From assembly GCA_033763895.1 (NCBI GenBank), contig JANRJQ010000010.1:66146-130145 (forward strand): 64,000 bases of DNA, written 5' to 3'. Both the position numbers and the translations under genes were made by a program. Shown one piece after another: positions 19,158 to 27,773 of the stretch. Within the stretch, counting starts at the first letter, position 1; each line of letters opens with the position of its first letter. This stretch comes from Chloroherpetonaceae bacterium. Lineage in GTDB: Bacteria; Bacteroidota; Chlorobiia; Chlorobiales; Thermochlorobacteraceae. The notes under the pieces were generated by a model. The model was not told where the DNA came from, did no database searches, and saw only the letters and a program-made list of their open reading frames with translations.

Positions 19158-20411
19158 TCAAGAGGCTGATGATTTCAACGCCTTTTCAAAAACTTCAGGA
19201 TAAACTTTTCGAAACACTTCTACAAAGTGATTTCCGATGGCTTCAACAGAAAATTTTTTCTCGACGGTTTCTCGCCCTCGAATGGAATAGATTTTCCTCA
19301 CTTCTGAATGATTTGTCAGTATTTCCATCTTCTCGGCCAAATCATTTACATTGTTGTTTTCAGCAAAAAGACCATTACCCTCATGTTCAATTATGACCTC
19401 AGGGCCTCCGCAGCGTGTTGAGATCACCGGTGTTCCTGAAGCCATTGCCTCTAAGAGAACAATTCCCAAACCTTCTTGATTCGAAGACAGAACAAAGAAT
19501 TGTGCGCCGCGATATAAACCCGGTAAATCTGCAAGTGGAACATCGCAACGAAATTCTACTTTATCCTTTAATCCAAAATTACTGACAAGTTGTAAAAGCG
19601 ATTCTTTCGGTGCGGATTCAGCACCGGCAATAATCAGTTTTGGAACAGAAGGAACCTTATTGCTTAAGGTATGATAGGCTTCGAGTAAAAGCGGGATATT
19701 TTTTCGCTCATCATTAAATCGGCCAACAAAAAGCAAGTAGGGGTTTTCGGTATTTTCTTTTTCTCGCATAGGGAATTTGGATAAATCAACAGGAGAAAAA
19801 GCAAGGCTAAATGGAACGGAAGAAAGGTGTGGAAATTCTTGAAGGGTGATATCCTCCGTGTATTGACTGAGAGCAAAGATATGTGAAGAATTTTTTAAGA
19901 CGATTTCTTCCTGTTCGACACAACGCGGCAACATTAGCCGATTATAAAAATACTCAGCAGGCTTCATTGTTTTCATTCGCCTTTCGCGTTCATCTCGAAT
20001 CGTTGTTGCTATCCAAGAGACATACTTTTTCCCGGATTCAACAAGAGGGAATCCAAGCATTGCCGCTCCTGTAACAAGACAAAAAATATCGAAGTCGTTA
20101 AGCGTTTCTTGCCAAAGTCTATTGGAGTCGTATCGTTGTGTTTCAATTTCAGGGAAGTATGTTCCGATTAATATTTGCTCAAGGTTATGAACAAGTCGTT
20201 CTCGTTTCCCAATTCCCTTTCCAAGATTGAAGGCATTTAAGAGTGAAACATTTAAATCCGGTTCTTTATTAAAAGGGGCATAAACCAAGACCTTCGCGTG
20301 GAATTCAGGTCTGTTATTAAGATAATTGCCAAGAAACTTCGTAAGTGTTCCTACACCTCCCGTGCGGCGAATATCTTGCGAAAGAATGGCAACACGAATT
20401 TTTTTACTCAT
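19158..20411 (-). CDS. GT4-family glycosyltransferase
   Basis: A 417-residue GT-B fold glycosyltransferase, probably acting on a nucleotide-sugar donor at the cytoplasmic face. The N-terminal domain starts with the glycine-rich loop RRTGGVGTLTKFLGNYL. The C-terminal donor domain has LLFVGRFNDERKNIPLLLEA and the family's E-x7-E motif in SSNQEGLGIVLLEAMASGTP, followed by VISTRCGGPEVI. No transmembrane segment is visible. It is the last gene of a minus-strand series: the STAS gene ends 26 bp upstream and nadE lies before that. The acceptor cannot be inferred; there is no polysaccharide cluster around it. Confidence 0.9.
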   Translation of the reverse strand: MSKKIRVAILSQDIRRTGGVGTLTKFLGNYLNNRPEFHAKVLVYAPFNKEPDLNVSLLNAFNLGKGIGKRERLVHNLEQILIGTYFPEIETQRYDSNRLWQETLNDFDIFCLVTGAAMLGFPLVESGKKYVSWIATTIRDERERRMKTMKPAEYFYNRLMLPRCVEQEEIVLKNSSHIFALSQYTEDITLQEFPHLSSVPFSLAFSPVDLSKFPMREKENTENPYLLFVGRFNDERKNIPLLLEAYHTLSNKVPSVPKLIIAGAESAPKESLLQLVSNFGLKDKVEFRCDVPLADLPGLYRGAQFFVLSSNQEGLGIVLLEAMASGTPVISTRCGGPEVIIEHEGNGLFAENNNVNDLAEKMEILTNHSEVRKIYSIRGRETVEKKFSVEAIGNHFVEVFRKVYPEVFEKALKSSAS

Positions 20412-20437
20412 TGAATACGCTTAATTCAAAGGTTTGA

Positions 20438-20764
20438 TTAAGCTGGGTTGGAAGTCTCAATGCTTAAAACTTTATCCAATTGCATTGCAACGATTGACTT
20501 TAAAACATTTTCACCCGGGCTTTCAATGACAAGCTGAGAATTTGCTTTTTGTGCACGAAGGTGAAGGCGAACCAAAAGCCCGATTCCGGAACTATTGGCA
20601 AACCAAACTTTCTTAAAGTTCAAAGTGATTTTTTTCATCCCACCGTCCAAAAGGCGAGTGAATTCATCGTCCAAAGTTCGGGTTTGTTCACCACCTAAAA
20701 ATTCTCCTGAGAGTTCAATGGTTGCCTGTCCGGCTGATTCAATGGTCTGTAAATTTAAACTCAC
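20438..20764 (-). CDS. STAS-domain protein (anti-sigma factor antagonist type)
   Basis: A 108-residue single STAS domain related to SpoIIAA/RsbV. The phosphorylatable serine lies in WFANSSGIGLLVRLH (Ser58/Ser59). The family usually has Asp directly before the serine pair (DSSG), while here it is Asn57, a noteworthy change. In characterised systems such a protein binds an anti-sigma kinase; no kinase or phosphatase of that type is adjacent. It sits between nadE (28 bp upstream) and a glycosyltransferase (26 bp downstream) in an apparent operon. The partner is unknown. Confidence 0.88.
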   Translation of the reverse strand: MSLNLQTIESAGQATIELSGEFLGGEQTRTLDDEFTRLLDGGMKKITLNFKKVWFANSSGIGLLVRLHLRAQKANSQLVIESPGENVLKSIVAMQLDKVLSIETSNPA

Positions 20765-20792
20765 GATTTGATTTGTTGACTCTTAAAAAAAA

Positions 20793-21635
20793 TCATTTTA
20801 CGGCTTGCCAATCGCGCGCATAACGAAAATCAATTCCTAATGTTCTCGACGAAACCTTCGCAATAACAGGCGCAAGCCGTTTGAATTGATTTCGCACAAT
20901 CAATTTTTTTACACGCGTTAAGAATTCTTGCTGAATCCCCGAATTCAGTATGTCCTCGTCATGAAGCCGTTCTTCAACCAACATTTTTAACAAGTAATCG
21001 ACATCCCGATAAGTAAACCCAAGCTCGGTTTCATCACTTTGCCCTTCCCAAAGGTCCGCACTTGGAATTTTAGTAATCAATTTATCCGGTATTTTTAAAT
21101 GTCTGGCAAGTGCCCAAACCTCAGTCTTATAGAGATCACCAATTGGGTTTATTGCCGAAGCCATATCGCCAAAAAGTGTTCCGTAACCCAAAAGCAATTC
21201 TGTTTTATTGCTCGTACCGATAACCAGCCGACTATCACGAGCCGAGATGTCATAGAGGGTAATCATTCGAACCCGAGCCATCGCATTGCCACGGCGCATC
21301 CGAGAAGCATCACCCTTATCAGAAAAAAAGGAATCTACAGTTGCGCTGATATCGCGAACTTCCGTTTCAACACCGGTAGCCTCTGCTAAAAGTGATGCAT
21401 CAGAGAGGCTTTCTGGGCTGCTCGTTTTATACGGCATCATTACGGCAAGTACATTTTCTGGACCCAAGGCTTTCGCGGCGAGTGTACATGAAACTGCCGA
21501 ATCAATCCCTCCTGAAAGACCCAAAACAACTTTTTGAAATCCAAACTTGCGAACCTCGTTACGAATAAATTCTAAAAGCAAGGTTTCGACGATTTCATAC
21601 CCATCATGCAAATTGGGGATTGGACTATTCTTCAT
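20793..21635 (-). CDS. nadE: NH3-dependent NAD+ synthetase
   Basis: Makes NAD+ from deamido-NAD+, ATP and ammonia. The P-loop of the PP-ATPase fold is [12 protein letters not shown]; further family motifs are [18 protein letters not shown] (ammonia and ATP site), [13 protein letters not shown] and the closing DFRYARDW. There is no N-terminal glutaminase domain, so it is the short, ammonia-using form. The frame extends seven codons upstream (21656), but ATG 21635 (MKNSPIPN) gives the usual length of about 280 residues. It heads the nadE-STAS-glycosyltransferase series, and the lipoprotein gene ending at 21720 lies 84 bp upstream on the same strand. Confidence 0.95.
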   Translation of the reverse strand: MKNSPIPNLHDGYEIVETLLLEFIRNEVRKFGFQKVVLGLSGGIDSAVSCTLAAKALGPENVLAVMMPYKTSSPESLSDASLLAEATGVETEVRDISATVDSFFSDKGDASRMRRGNAMARVRMITLYDISARDSRLVIGTSNKTELLLGYGTLFGDMASAINPIGDLYKTEVWALARHLKIPDKLITKIPSADLWEGQSDETELGFTYRDVDYLLKMLVEERLHDEDILNSGIQQEFLTRVKKLIVRNQFKRLAPVIAKVSSRTLGIDFRYARDWQAVK

Positions 21636-21719
21636 AAATATCATACATATAAACAATTATACTAAAAATAAACTTCGATATCCGTGTTTCAAATAAAGTT
21701 GATTAGAGAAATCTTTGAT

Positions 21720-22652
21720 TTAGTTTCTTTTTCTACCGGAGGCTCTGCCCGTTGAGTTTTCTTCTTTTTTCTCTGAGCCTCGAGCCGGTTGAGCAGGCGG
21801 TGCAGGCGTGGGTGTTGAAGGAGGTTGCGTCGCTGCGGGCGGCGGAGTTACTGGTGTGCTAATTGGATTGGGTGAAGCCTCAGGCGGTGGTGAAGTTTGT
21901 GGCGGAGTTTCAATTGGGGTTACAGGCGCAGTTCGGCGCGTTGTGCTGATATCACCTCCTAAAGGTGAAGAAGCACTTGGTGCTATGGTATTTGATGAAG
22001 GAGAAACAGCCGTTGAATCCGGAAATAAACTTGGCCATTGCACGACCATTGAGGGCGAAATTCCTTGTCCTTGCATTTGAACCAAAGTGCCGTTTGCACG
22101 GATTCCAGCCCCATTTTGGAAATTCATATAGGTTTCATTTTCTAAACGAAGGCGACCTAAAATTCGACGAAAACTTTGGCGGCGAGTGTCTTTTGTTCGG
22201 TTCTCAATAACCTCTTCATTGAGTTGACCGGAGAACAAAGAGGATTGAATGTTATCACTTTGATACCACCAAGGAATCAAATAAAAAGAGAGAAATGGTG
22301 AATTCGCGTAAATCGAAAAAGCATCGAATTCCGCACCGCTATTTGCCAATTCAGCATTCTGATTTATTTCTGAAATAATTTTTTCATAACTCGTTTTTCC
22401 TTGCCCTGTTGCCAAAAGCGGCTCCTTTAAAGCAAGCTTAGAATAAATGCCGAATTTATCTGGTGTTCCTTCATGACAAGACGAGCAATTGGAAGCGAAA
22501 GTGACTTCTTCAAAATAAAATTTCTTTGTATCAGGGTCTAATACTTCAACCTCAGGATGTGAAAGTACAGTGAAAGTTCCGCATCCACTTACCAACAAAA
22601 AAATGAGGTATGATGCGATTCCAAGACTTAAAATTTTTCTGTTAAATGTCAT
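21720..22652 (-). CDS. Lipoprotein with single CXXCH motif and Pro-rich tail
   Basis: A 310-residue protein with no recognised family. The lipoprotein signal ends at LLVSGC (Cys24). A CSSCH motif (Cys56, Cys59, His60) follows shortly after and would fit a covalently bound c-type haem, although no further cytochrome features, such as an obvious distal Met region, could be assigned. Residues ~100-200 are ordinary globular sequence. From ~205 on it is Pro/Thr/Ser/Ala-rich, and it ends in SGRKRN. The gene upstream (27 bp away, same strand) encodes another lipoprotein ending in SGRGRN. The pair is probably co-transcribed. Haem binding is inference from the motif only; a metal site or disulfide is an alternative. 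Confidence 0.75.
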   Translation of the reverse strand: MTFNRKILSLGIASYLIFLLVSGCGTFTVLSHPEVEVLDPDTKKFYFEEVTFASNCSSCHEGTPDKFGIYSKLALKEPLLATGQGKTSYEKIISEINQNAELANSGAEFDAFSIYANSPFLSFYLIPWWYQSDNIQSSLFSGQLNEEVIENRTKDTRRQSFRRILGRLRLENETYMNFQNGAGIRANGTLVQMQGQGISPSMVVQWPSLFPDSTAVSPSSNTIAPSASSPLGGDISTTRRTAPVTPIETPPQTSPPPEASPNPISTPVTPPPAATQPPSTPTPAPPAQPARGSEKKEENSTGRASGRKRN

Positions 22653-22679
22653 AGGTGATGGCTCTATTCGTTTCTTCCA

Positions 22680-23741
22680 CTAGTTTCTTCCACGGCCGCT
22701 GCTCCTTGACCCACTCGAGTTTCCTGAGCGTGTTGTTCCTGAATTTCCATTTGTGCCAGTTGGCGAAGATCTTCCTGAATTTACGGGTGGTGTATATGTA
22801 TTCCTAGGCACGGGAGAGGCTTGAGGCCTATAGTTCTCTTGTGGTATAGCATAGTTTCGAGGATTAGCACGTCTATTCTGAGGGCGTGAAATTGTGGTAC
22901 TTGTTCCAGTTGTTGTGCTACTTTGACCTAAAGGCACTGAATTAACACCGTTGTTCAGAACGCCGTTAGTTCCAGATTGATTTGTTGAGCCGTTTGTGCG
23001 ACGATTGGTGATTCCATAATTCACTGGTGCGGGTGGAACCAAATTATTTTCGCTCGAAGGTGATAACAAGTTTTGAGAATTGAAAGAACCGACGGGTGAA
23101 GACTGTGGTACTGAAACCATCGAACTTCTCATTCTTCCCATCATTCTTCGGTTAATGCCATATCCTGCGTAAGAAGGTGATTCTGAGTTGTAAGGGATTG
23201 GTCGCGGAATACCCCACCAATTCCAACCCCAAGGTGCAGCGGCTATCGGGAAACCCCACAATCCATTCCAATTCGCACCGCCGATTCCCCAATAAGGATT
23301 CCAAATACCCCAAGGGTTATTCCAAATTCCTGCAAATCCTATCGAAGGAGATGCCCAAGGGTTAATAAATGGGTCGTAAAAAGAGTTAAAGCCATAAGGA
23401 GATTGCCACCCAAAGCCGGGGGAAAAAAATCGTGAATAATTTGGTGTGAAATCATTTTCAATGATAATTGCATCCTGCATTGCTCCTGCCTCAAAGGATT
23501 CATTGGGGTCAAGCGTAATTGAATCGGTTGATGATGGTGCTGAGCGAGGGATAATGATGCGTTGGCGTTTTACCGATGTCTCTGATGGTGCCACAAATTG
23601 CGTATAGCACCCACTTAATCCAAAAAAGAAAATGGTTAAAAGGATAAGTAGAGTCGAAAACCGTAGTTCGAAGCGGCTATAATTATCTTGAGCCACTTGA
23701 AAGGGAGATAGTCTATTCGAAAAAGAATCTTGCATCGTCAT
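22680..23741 (-). CDS. Trp/Gly/Asn-rich lipoprotein with Ser/Arg/Gly tail
   Basis: A 353-residue protein of unknown function. A hydrophobic segment ending FFFGLSGC (Cys45) looks like a lipoprotein signal, preceded by an unusually long n-region of about 30 residues with no better start codon downstream. Residues ~110-180 are extremely rich in W, G, N, P and Y (for example NPWGIWNPYWGIGGANWNG), and the C-terminal half is Ser/Asn/Gly/Thr-rich, ending in SSGSRSSGRGRN. The composition suggests a surface-exposed, disordered or matrix-like protein. It lies 27 bp before the CXXCH lipoprotein gene and is divergent from the fructosamine-kinase-like gene. A similar aromatic and Ser/Arg/Gly-rich tail occurs in the Tat lipoprotein at 57477. 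Confidence 0.7.
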   Translation of the reverse strand: MTMQDSFSNRLSPFQVAQDNYSRFELRFSTLLILLTIFFFGLSGCYTQFVAPSETSVKRQRIIIPRSAPSSTDSITLDPNESFEAGAMQDAIIIENDFTPNYSRFFSPGFGWQSPYGFNSFYDPFINPWASPSIGFAGIWNNPWGIWNPYWGIGGANWNGLWGFPIAAAPWGWNWWGIPRPIPYNSESPSYAGYGINRRMMGRMRSSMVSVPQSSPVGSFNSQNLLSPSSENNLVPPAPVNYGITNRRTNGSTNQSGTNGVLNNGVNSVPLGQSSTTTGTSTTISRPQNRRANPRNYAIPQENYRPQASPVPRNTYTPPVNSGRSSPTGTNGNSGTTRSGNSSGSRSSGRGRN

Positions 23742-23871
23742 ACGTCAAACAAATAATTAAGAGCAAAGATCATTACTATTACGATTTTAATTTACTCTTA
23801 TTTGAGAAGAAAGTTCGGGCATTTTTACCCACAAAGAATCATTTCTATCAATAAAAATAACCAAAAAGGTG

Positions 23872-24753
23872 ATGATGAAGTTTACTGAGATTCAGCGAGA
23901 AATCGAAGGTTTTTTAGGTTTCGGAGAGGTTGATTTTTTGAAACTGAAAGAAGATGCAATAAGCCTCGTTTACAAAGTAAAATTTCTTTCCAAAACAATT
24001 GAGAAACAACCAATAATTGTAAAGGTTGACCTTCATGACAACGGTTCATTGGTGTCTGAAGCAAACTCGCTTATATACTTATTTGAGTTTACCAAATTAC
24101 CGGTTCCGAAGGTGATTAAAAGTAGTCAAAAAATTTTAGCGATGAGTTTTATTGCAGGGAGTACCGGCACTCAAAATGATGTATCTGCGGAAATTGATTT
24201 GGCTGTTCATCTTTCGGCGTTGCATAATCAAACCGCAACCTATTTTGGATTTGATTTTTCAACACCTTTGGGCGGTATTTCTCAAGTGAATTCGAAGGTG
24301 GATCGTTGGATTTCATTTTTTGGAGAAAATCGTCTTTTAGCCATTGCAGAGTTGGCAATTAGAACGAATCGAATTTCACTTCAAACCCTTCGCAAAATTG
24401 AAAAACTGATTGTAAAACTTGAAGAACTGATCACAGAACCCGAAAAGCCCAATTTGTTTCACGGCGATATTTGGAGCGGAAATATCATTGTTGCGGAAGG
24501 AAAAATTGCAGGCTTTATCGACCCCGCAATTTCATTTGCTCACCGAGAACTTGAACTTGCCTTAATAAACCTATTCAATACAGCAGGAAAACATTTTTGG
24601 AAAGCGTATCATGAGCGGTATCCAATTGAACAAGGCTTTTGGGAAGAGCGGTGCGAGATTTATCAACTCCATCCACTCTTGGTTCATGCGGCACTTTTCG
24701 GAGGTCACTATAGTGAGGCTGTCTCGGAACAGCTGAAACAGATTGGATTTTGA
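23872..24753 (+). CDS. Fructosamine kinase family protein
   Basis: A 293-residue small-molecule kinase of the aminoglycoside-phosphotransferase/choline-kinase fold, fructosamine-kinase branch. Known members phosphorylate ketosamines on glycated proteins or free sugars-amines for removal. The catalytic loop is NLFHGDIWSGNIIV with the base Asp; the metal-binding Asp is in AGFIDPAISFAHRELELAL, both typical of the family. Near the N-terminus VKVDLHDNGSLVSEA supplies the ATP-contacting Lys and Glu. Start choice is between GTG 23869, ATG 23872 and ATG 23875, which differ by one or two residues; the Shine-Dalgarno-like AAAAAGG lies just before. The actual substrate is not determined by sequence. Confidence 0.85.
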   Translation: MMKFTEIQREIEGFLGFGEVDFLKLKEDAISLVYKVKFLSKTIEKQPIIVKVDLHDNGSLVSEANSLIYLFEFTKLPVPKVIKSSQKILAMSFIAGSTGTQNDVSAEIDLAVHLSALHNQTATYFGFDFSTPLGGISQVNSKVDRWISFFGENRLLAIAELAIRTNRISLQTLRKIEKLIVKLEELITEPEKPNLFHGDIWSGNIIVAEGKIAGFIDPAISFAHRELELALINLFNTAGKHFWKAYHERYPIEQGFWEERCEIYQLHPLLVHAALFGGHYSEAVSEQLKQIGF

Positions 24754-24841
24754 AGATTAAGCCTCAATTGAATTTTTTTTCAAACAAGTTCAAGGCTTTC
24801 TCTTTTCATAAAGCCAACCTTCAATGCATTACTTGAAGCGG

Positions 24842-25576
24842 TTATTTCTTCTTACTTGCTTTCTTATCTTTTTCAGAACTCTTTTTTGAGGGTTTGCTTG
24901 ATTTCATTGCTTTAGCAGCATTTTTTTCATAAAATTCGCATACATCAGTAATCTTACATCCTGCACAATTCGGTGACTGAGCCTTGCATGTGTATCGCCC
25001 GTGAAGAATCAAGTAATGATGAAAATCGGCGACCATCTCCGTGGGAATACAAGCCATCAATTGCATTTCAGTTTCAAGCACATCTTTTGCCTTTGCTATT
25101 CCAATTCGATTGGAAACACGAAAAACATGCGTATCAACGGCAAGAACAGGTTTGCCAAAACAATTGGCCATTACCACATGAGCCGTTTTACGGCCAACAC
25201 CGGGTAAAGAAGTTAGTTCTTCCAACGTTTGAGGGACTTCACCGCCAAACTTTTCAACCAACGCTTGGCTCAGAGCCAAAACATTTTTTGTTTTATTGTT
25301 GAAGAAATTAACCGATTTCAAATATCCTTTCAGAACCTCCTCCGAAAGCGAAGCGATCGCGTGGGCATCGGGATATTTGGCGTAAAGCGGAGCTGTGGCA
25401 ATATTGATTCGCTTATCGGTACATTGTGCCGCGAGTACTGTAGAAACAAGCAATTGAAACGGTGTAGCGAAAAGAAGTTCGGTTTTTGGTTCGGGAAGTT
25501 CTTTCCCCAAAACCGAGGCGATTTTCAGTACTTTTTCTTTTCTTTTTTCAACTAATTGTGATTTAGTGATACCCAT
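24842..25576 (-). CDS. nth: Endonuclease III
   Basis: Base-excision repair DNA glycosylase/AP lyase for oxidised pyrimidines. The helix-hairpin-helix is LTSLPGVGRKTAHVVM with the catalytic Lys, the catalytic Asp is in AVDTHVFRVSNR, and the 4Fe-4S cluster loop is CKAQSPNCAGCKITDVC with C-x6-C-x2-C-x5-C spacing. The frame continues upstream to 25630, but ATG 25576 (MGITKSQLVEKRKEK) starts where the family does. After the cluster loop there is an extra Lys/Ser-rich tail of about 30 residues ending in KKASKKK, not part of the core enzyme and possibly an additional DNA-binding tail. It is divergent from the M20 amidohydrolase gene. Confidence 0.95.
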   Translation of the reverse strand: MGITKSQLVEKRKEKVLKIASVLGKELPEPKTELLFATPFQLLVSTVLAAQCTDKRINIATAPLYAKYPDAHAIASLSEEVLKGYLKSVNFFNNKTKNVLALSQALVEKFGGEVPQTLEELTSLPGVGRKTAHVVMANCFGKPVLAVDTHVFRVSNRIGIAKAKDVLETEMQLMACIPTEMVADFHHYLILHGRYTCKAQSPNCAGCKITDVCEFYEKNAAKAMKSSKPSKKSSEKDKKASKKK

Positions 25577-25669
25577 TTTATTGAAGAATGATTGGATAAA
25601 CCTTTTGACAAAATAAAGGTCAATCCTCATATTTAGTAATCAATCTTAAATGTCAAAATATTTGCATCA

Positions 25670-27007
25670 ATGAAAGAGACTCTTTTTTTTCTGATTGCTT
25701 TGTTCTGCCTTACGGTATCTGTCAAGGCTCAGGGGCCAACCACACAAAAGCTTGAACAAACTCAAATTTCAAGCAGTTTGCGATACGAGGATGTAGAAAA
25801 GGCCGTGTTGAGCATAGAGCCGAAAATGCTACAGTGGCGAAGAGATTTCCACGAGCATCCTGAACTTTCAAACCGAGAATTTCGAACAGCGAAAGTGGTT
25901 GCCGAACACCTCAAAAAACTTGGGCTTGAAGTGAAAACCGGTGTAGCACATACCGGTGTTGTGGCTTTGCTTAAAGGCGCTAAGCGCGGAAAAGTGGTTG
26001 CGTTACGAGCGGATTTGGATGCATTGCCCGTCAAAGAAGTAAACGACTTATCCTTCGCCTCTAAAGCGAAAGGAATTTACCGGGGGGCAGAGATTGATGT
26101 CATGCACGCTTGTGGACACGATTGTCATGTTGCAATTTTAATGGCAGTGGCTGAAGTTTTGAGCGGAATGAAAAATCAATTGAAAGGTGATGTGAAGTTT
26201 ATTTTTCAACCTTCCGAGGAAGGTGCTCCGGATGGTGAAGAAGGTGGGGCAGAATTAATGATCAAGGAAGGCGTACTCGAAAACCCAGAACCTGACGCCA
26301 TCTTCGGCTTACATGTGATGGCGGATATTGAATCTGGGAAAATCTCTTATCGCTCAGGTCCAACAATGGCAGCGGTCGATTGGTTTGACCTAACCGTGAA
26401 AGGAAAACAAACACACGGGGCGACACCTTGGACAGGAATTGACCCGATTGTGATTTCTTCGCAAATCATAATGGGGCTTCAAACGATTGAAAGCAGGCAA
26501 GTCAATGTTACGGCAGTTCCATCAATCATAACTGTTGGCAGCATACACGGCGGGCTTCGATATAATATCATTCCTGATAGCGTTCACATGATGGGAACCG
26601 TAAGAAGCTATGATGAAGAAATGCAAGAAGAGATTCACCGAAGAATTATCAACACCTCAGAGCATATTGCTCAAAGCGCCGGCGCTAAGGCTCGTGTTAC
26701 AATTCGAAAAATGTATCCGGCAACAGTGAATCATCCTGAGCTTACAGAAATTGCAGTGAAAAGCCTTGAGCGAAGGCTTGGAAAAGATAATATCGAAACG
26801 GGTCTGCTCAGAACTGGGGCTGAGGATTTTTCATTTTATCAAAAGAAGATTCCCGGGTTTTTCTATTTTTTAGGCGTTACGCCGAAAGAGAAATTAAATG
26901 GCGCCCCACAAAATCACTCTCCTTTATTTATGGTTGATGAATCTGCCTTAAAAGTGGGCGTTCAATCTCTCATTCACTTAACGATAGATTACTTAAACTC
27001 AAAGTGA
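25670..27007 (+). CDS. Exported M20D-family amidohydrolase (hippurate/IAA-amino acid hydrolase type)
   Basis: A 445-residue zinc-dependent amidohydrolase with a signal peptide (MKETLFFLIALFCLTVSVKAQ), hence periplasmic or secreted. The M20 peptidase features are WRRDFHEHPELSNREF, the metal site MHACGHDCHVAI, FQPSEEG, GLHVM, and near the end TGAEDFSFYQKKIPGFFYFLG. The dimerisation domain lies around residues 235-350. Substrates of the family are N-acyl amino acids; the real substrate is unknown. The last 9 bp overlap, tail to tail, the end of the phosphatase gene on the other strand. Confidence 0.92.
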   Translation: MKETLFFLIALFCLTVSVKAQGPTTQKLEQTQISSSLRYEDVEKAVLSIEPKMLQWRRDFHEHPELSNREFRTAKVVAEHLKKLGLEVKTGVAHTGVVALLKGAKRGKVVALRADLDALPVKEVNDLSFASKAKGIYRGAEIDVMHACGHDCHVAILMAVAEVLSGMKNQLKGDVKFIFQPSEEGAPDGEEGGAELMIKEGVLENPEPDAIFGLHVMADIESGKISYRSGPTMAAVDWFDLTVKGKQTHGATPWTGIDPIVISSQIIMGLQTIESRQVNVTAVPSIITVGSIHGGLRYNIIPDSVHMMGTVRSYDEEMQEEIHRRIINTSEHIAQSAGAKARVTIRKMYPATVNHPELTEIAVKSLERRLGKDNIETGLLRTGAEDFSFYQKKIPGFFYFLGVTPKEKLNGAPQNHSPLFMVDESALKVGVQSLIHLTIDYLNSK

Positions 27008-27733
27008 AGATTCGCAATTTGGAACTGAAATAAATTCACGGGAAGGAAGATGAACGGCAGTAAGTTTTCCAAGATCAGATCGAAAATTATAAACACAGCC
27101 GGTATCGATGGCGATAAGCCGCTCTTGAGAAACCGGTGCGGGAACAGGCGTGTGTCCACAAACAATTGTCGCCTCCCAAGCATAAGGCATTTCACCATTG
27201 ATGAATGGTGGTTTTAAATGCCGCCGCTCCCAAAGCAAATCAAATCGATTGTTATTGGTTAGGTTTTCAACAATGGTGAGGGCTGGATTTAATCCACCGT
27301 GGACAAAGAAGTAAGGCTCATTATTGATGAGTGAAGCTAAAGTGAGATGGGTACTGTTAAAAAAATCGAGATGTGTATCAGGGATCTGATTGAAGCCATT
27401 TTCACGATAGCTTTGAAGTGTTTCATTTCCTCCATTGTGATTTAGCCAATGTTCTCCGGAGTCGCTTTGTAGCCCTTCGGTGAGAAACTGCAAAAGCATT
27501 TCTTCATGATTGCCTCTTAAAAAATAGCACGGATGTTGTTGTGACAATTCAAGCAAATATTGAACAACTTCGAAAGATTTTGCACCGCGGTCGATATAGT
27601 CACCCAAAAATATCAATGGTTCATCGGGTTTTGGATCAAGGGTGTTCATCAAAGCATGAAGCGTTTTCAGGCAACCGTGGATATCTCCGATCGCATAAAG
27701 GGAATGGTATTGATTCACGATATCTCCTAACAT
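26999..27733 (-). CDS. PPP-family metallophosphoesterase (Ser/Thr phosphatase type)
   Basis: About 244 residues with the complete metal-site series of PPP phosphatases: YAIGDIHGCL, FLGDYIDRGA, FLRGNHEEM, and VCGHTPVP. It resembles bacterial PrpA/diadenosine-tetraphosphatase-like enzymes; whether it acts on phosphoproteins or nucleotides is open. ATG 27733 starts 10 residues before the first motif; an ATG at 27760 in the same frame, 13 bp after nusB, is the alternative. It follows nusB on the minus strand, probably as one transcript. Its stop overlaps the M20 gene by 9 bp. Confidence 0.9.
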   Translation of the reverse strand: MLGDIVNQYHSLYAIGDIHGCLKTLHALMNTLDPKPDEPLIFLGDYIDRGAKSFEVVQYLLELSQQHPCYFLRGNHEEMLLQFLTEGLQSDSGEHWLNHNGGNETLQSYRENGFNQIPDTHLDFFNSTHLTLASLINNEPYFFVHGGLNPALTIVENLTNNNRFDLLWERRHLKPPFINGEMPYAWEATIVCGHTPVPAPVSQERLIAIDTGCVYNFRSDLGKLTAVHLPSREFISVPNCESSL

Positions 27734-27773
27734 GTGATACGAGCGCCAGCCGTGTAACAAAATAAAGTACGCC

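Noticed and set aside
26999-27007. Overlap of the M20 and phosphatase genes as an annotation error
   Set aside because: Both frames carry complete family motifs and end naturally; a 9-bp tail-to-tail overlap is ordinary.
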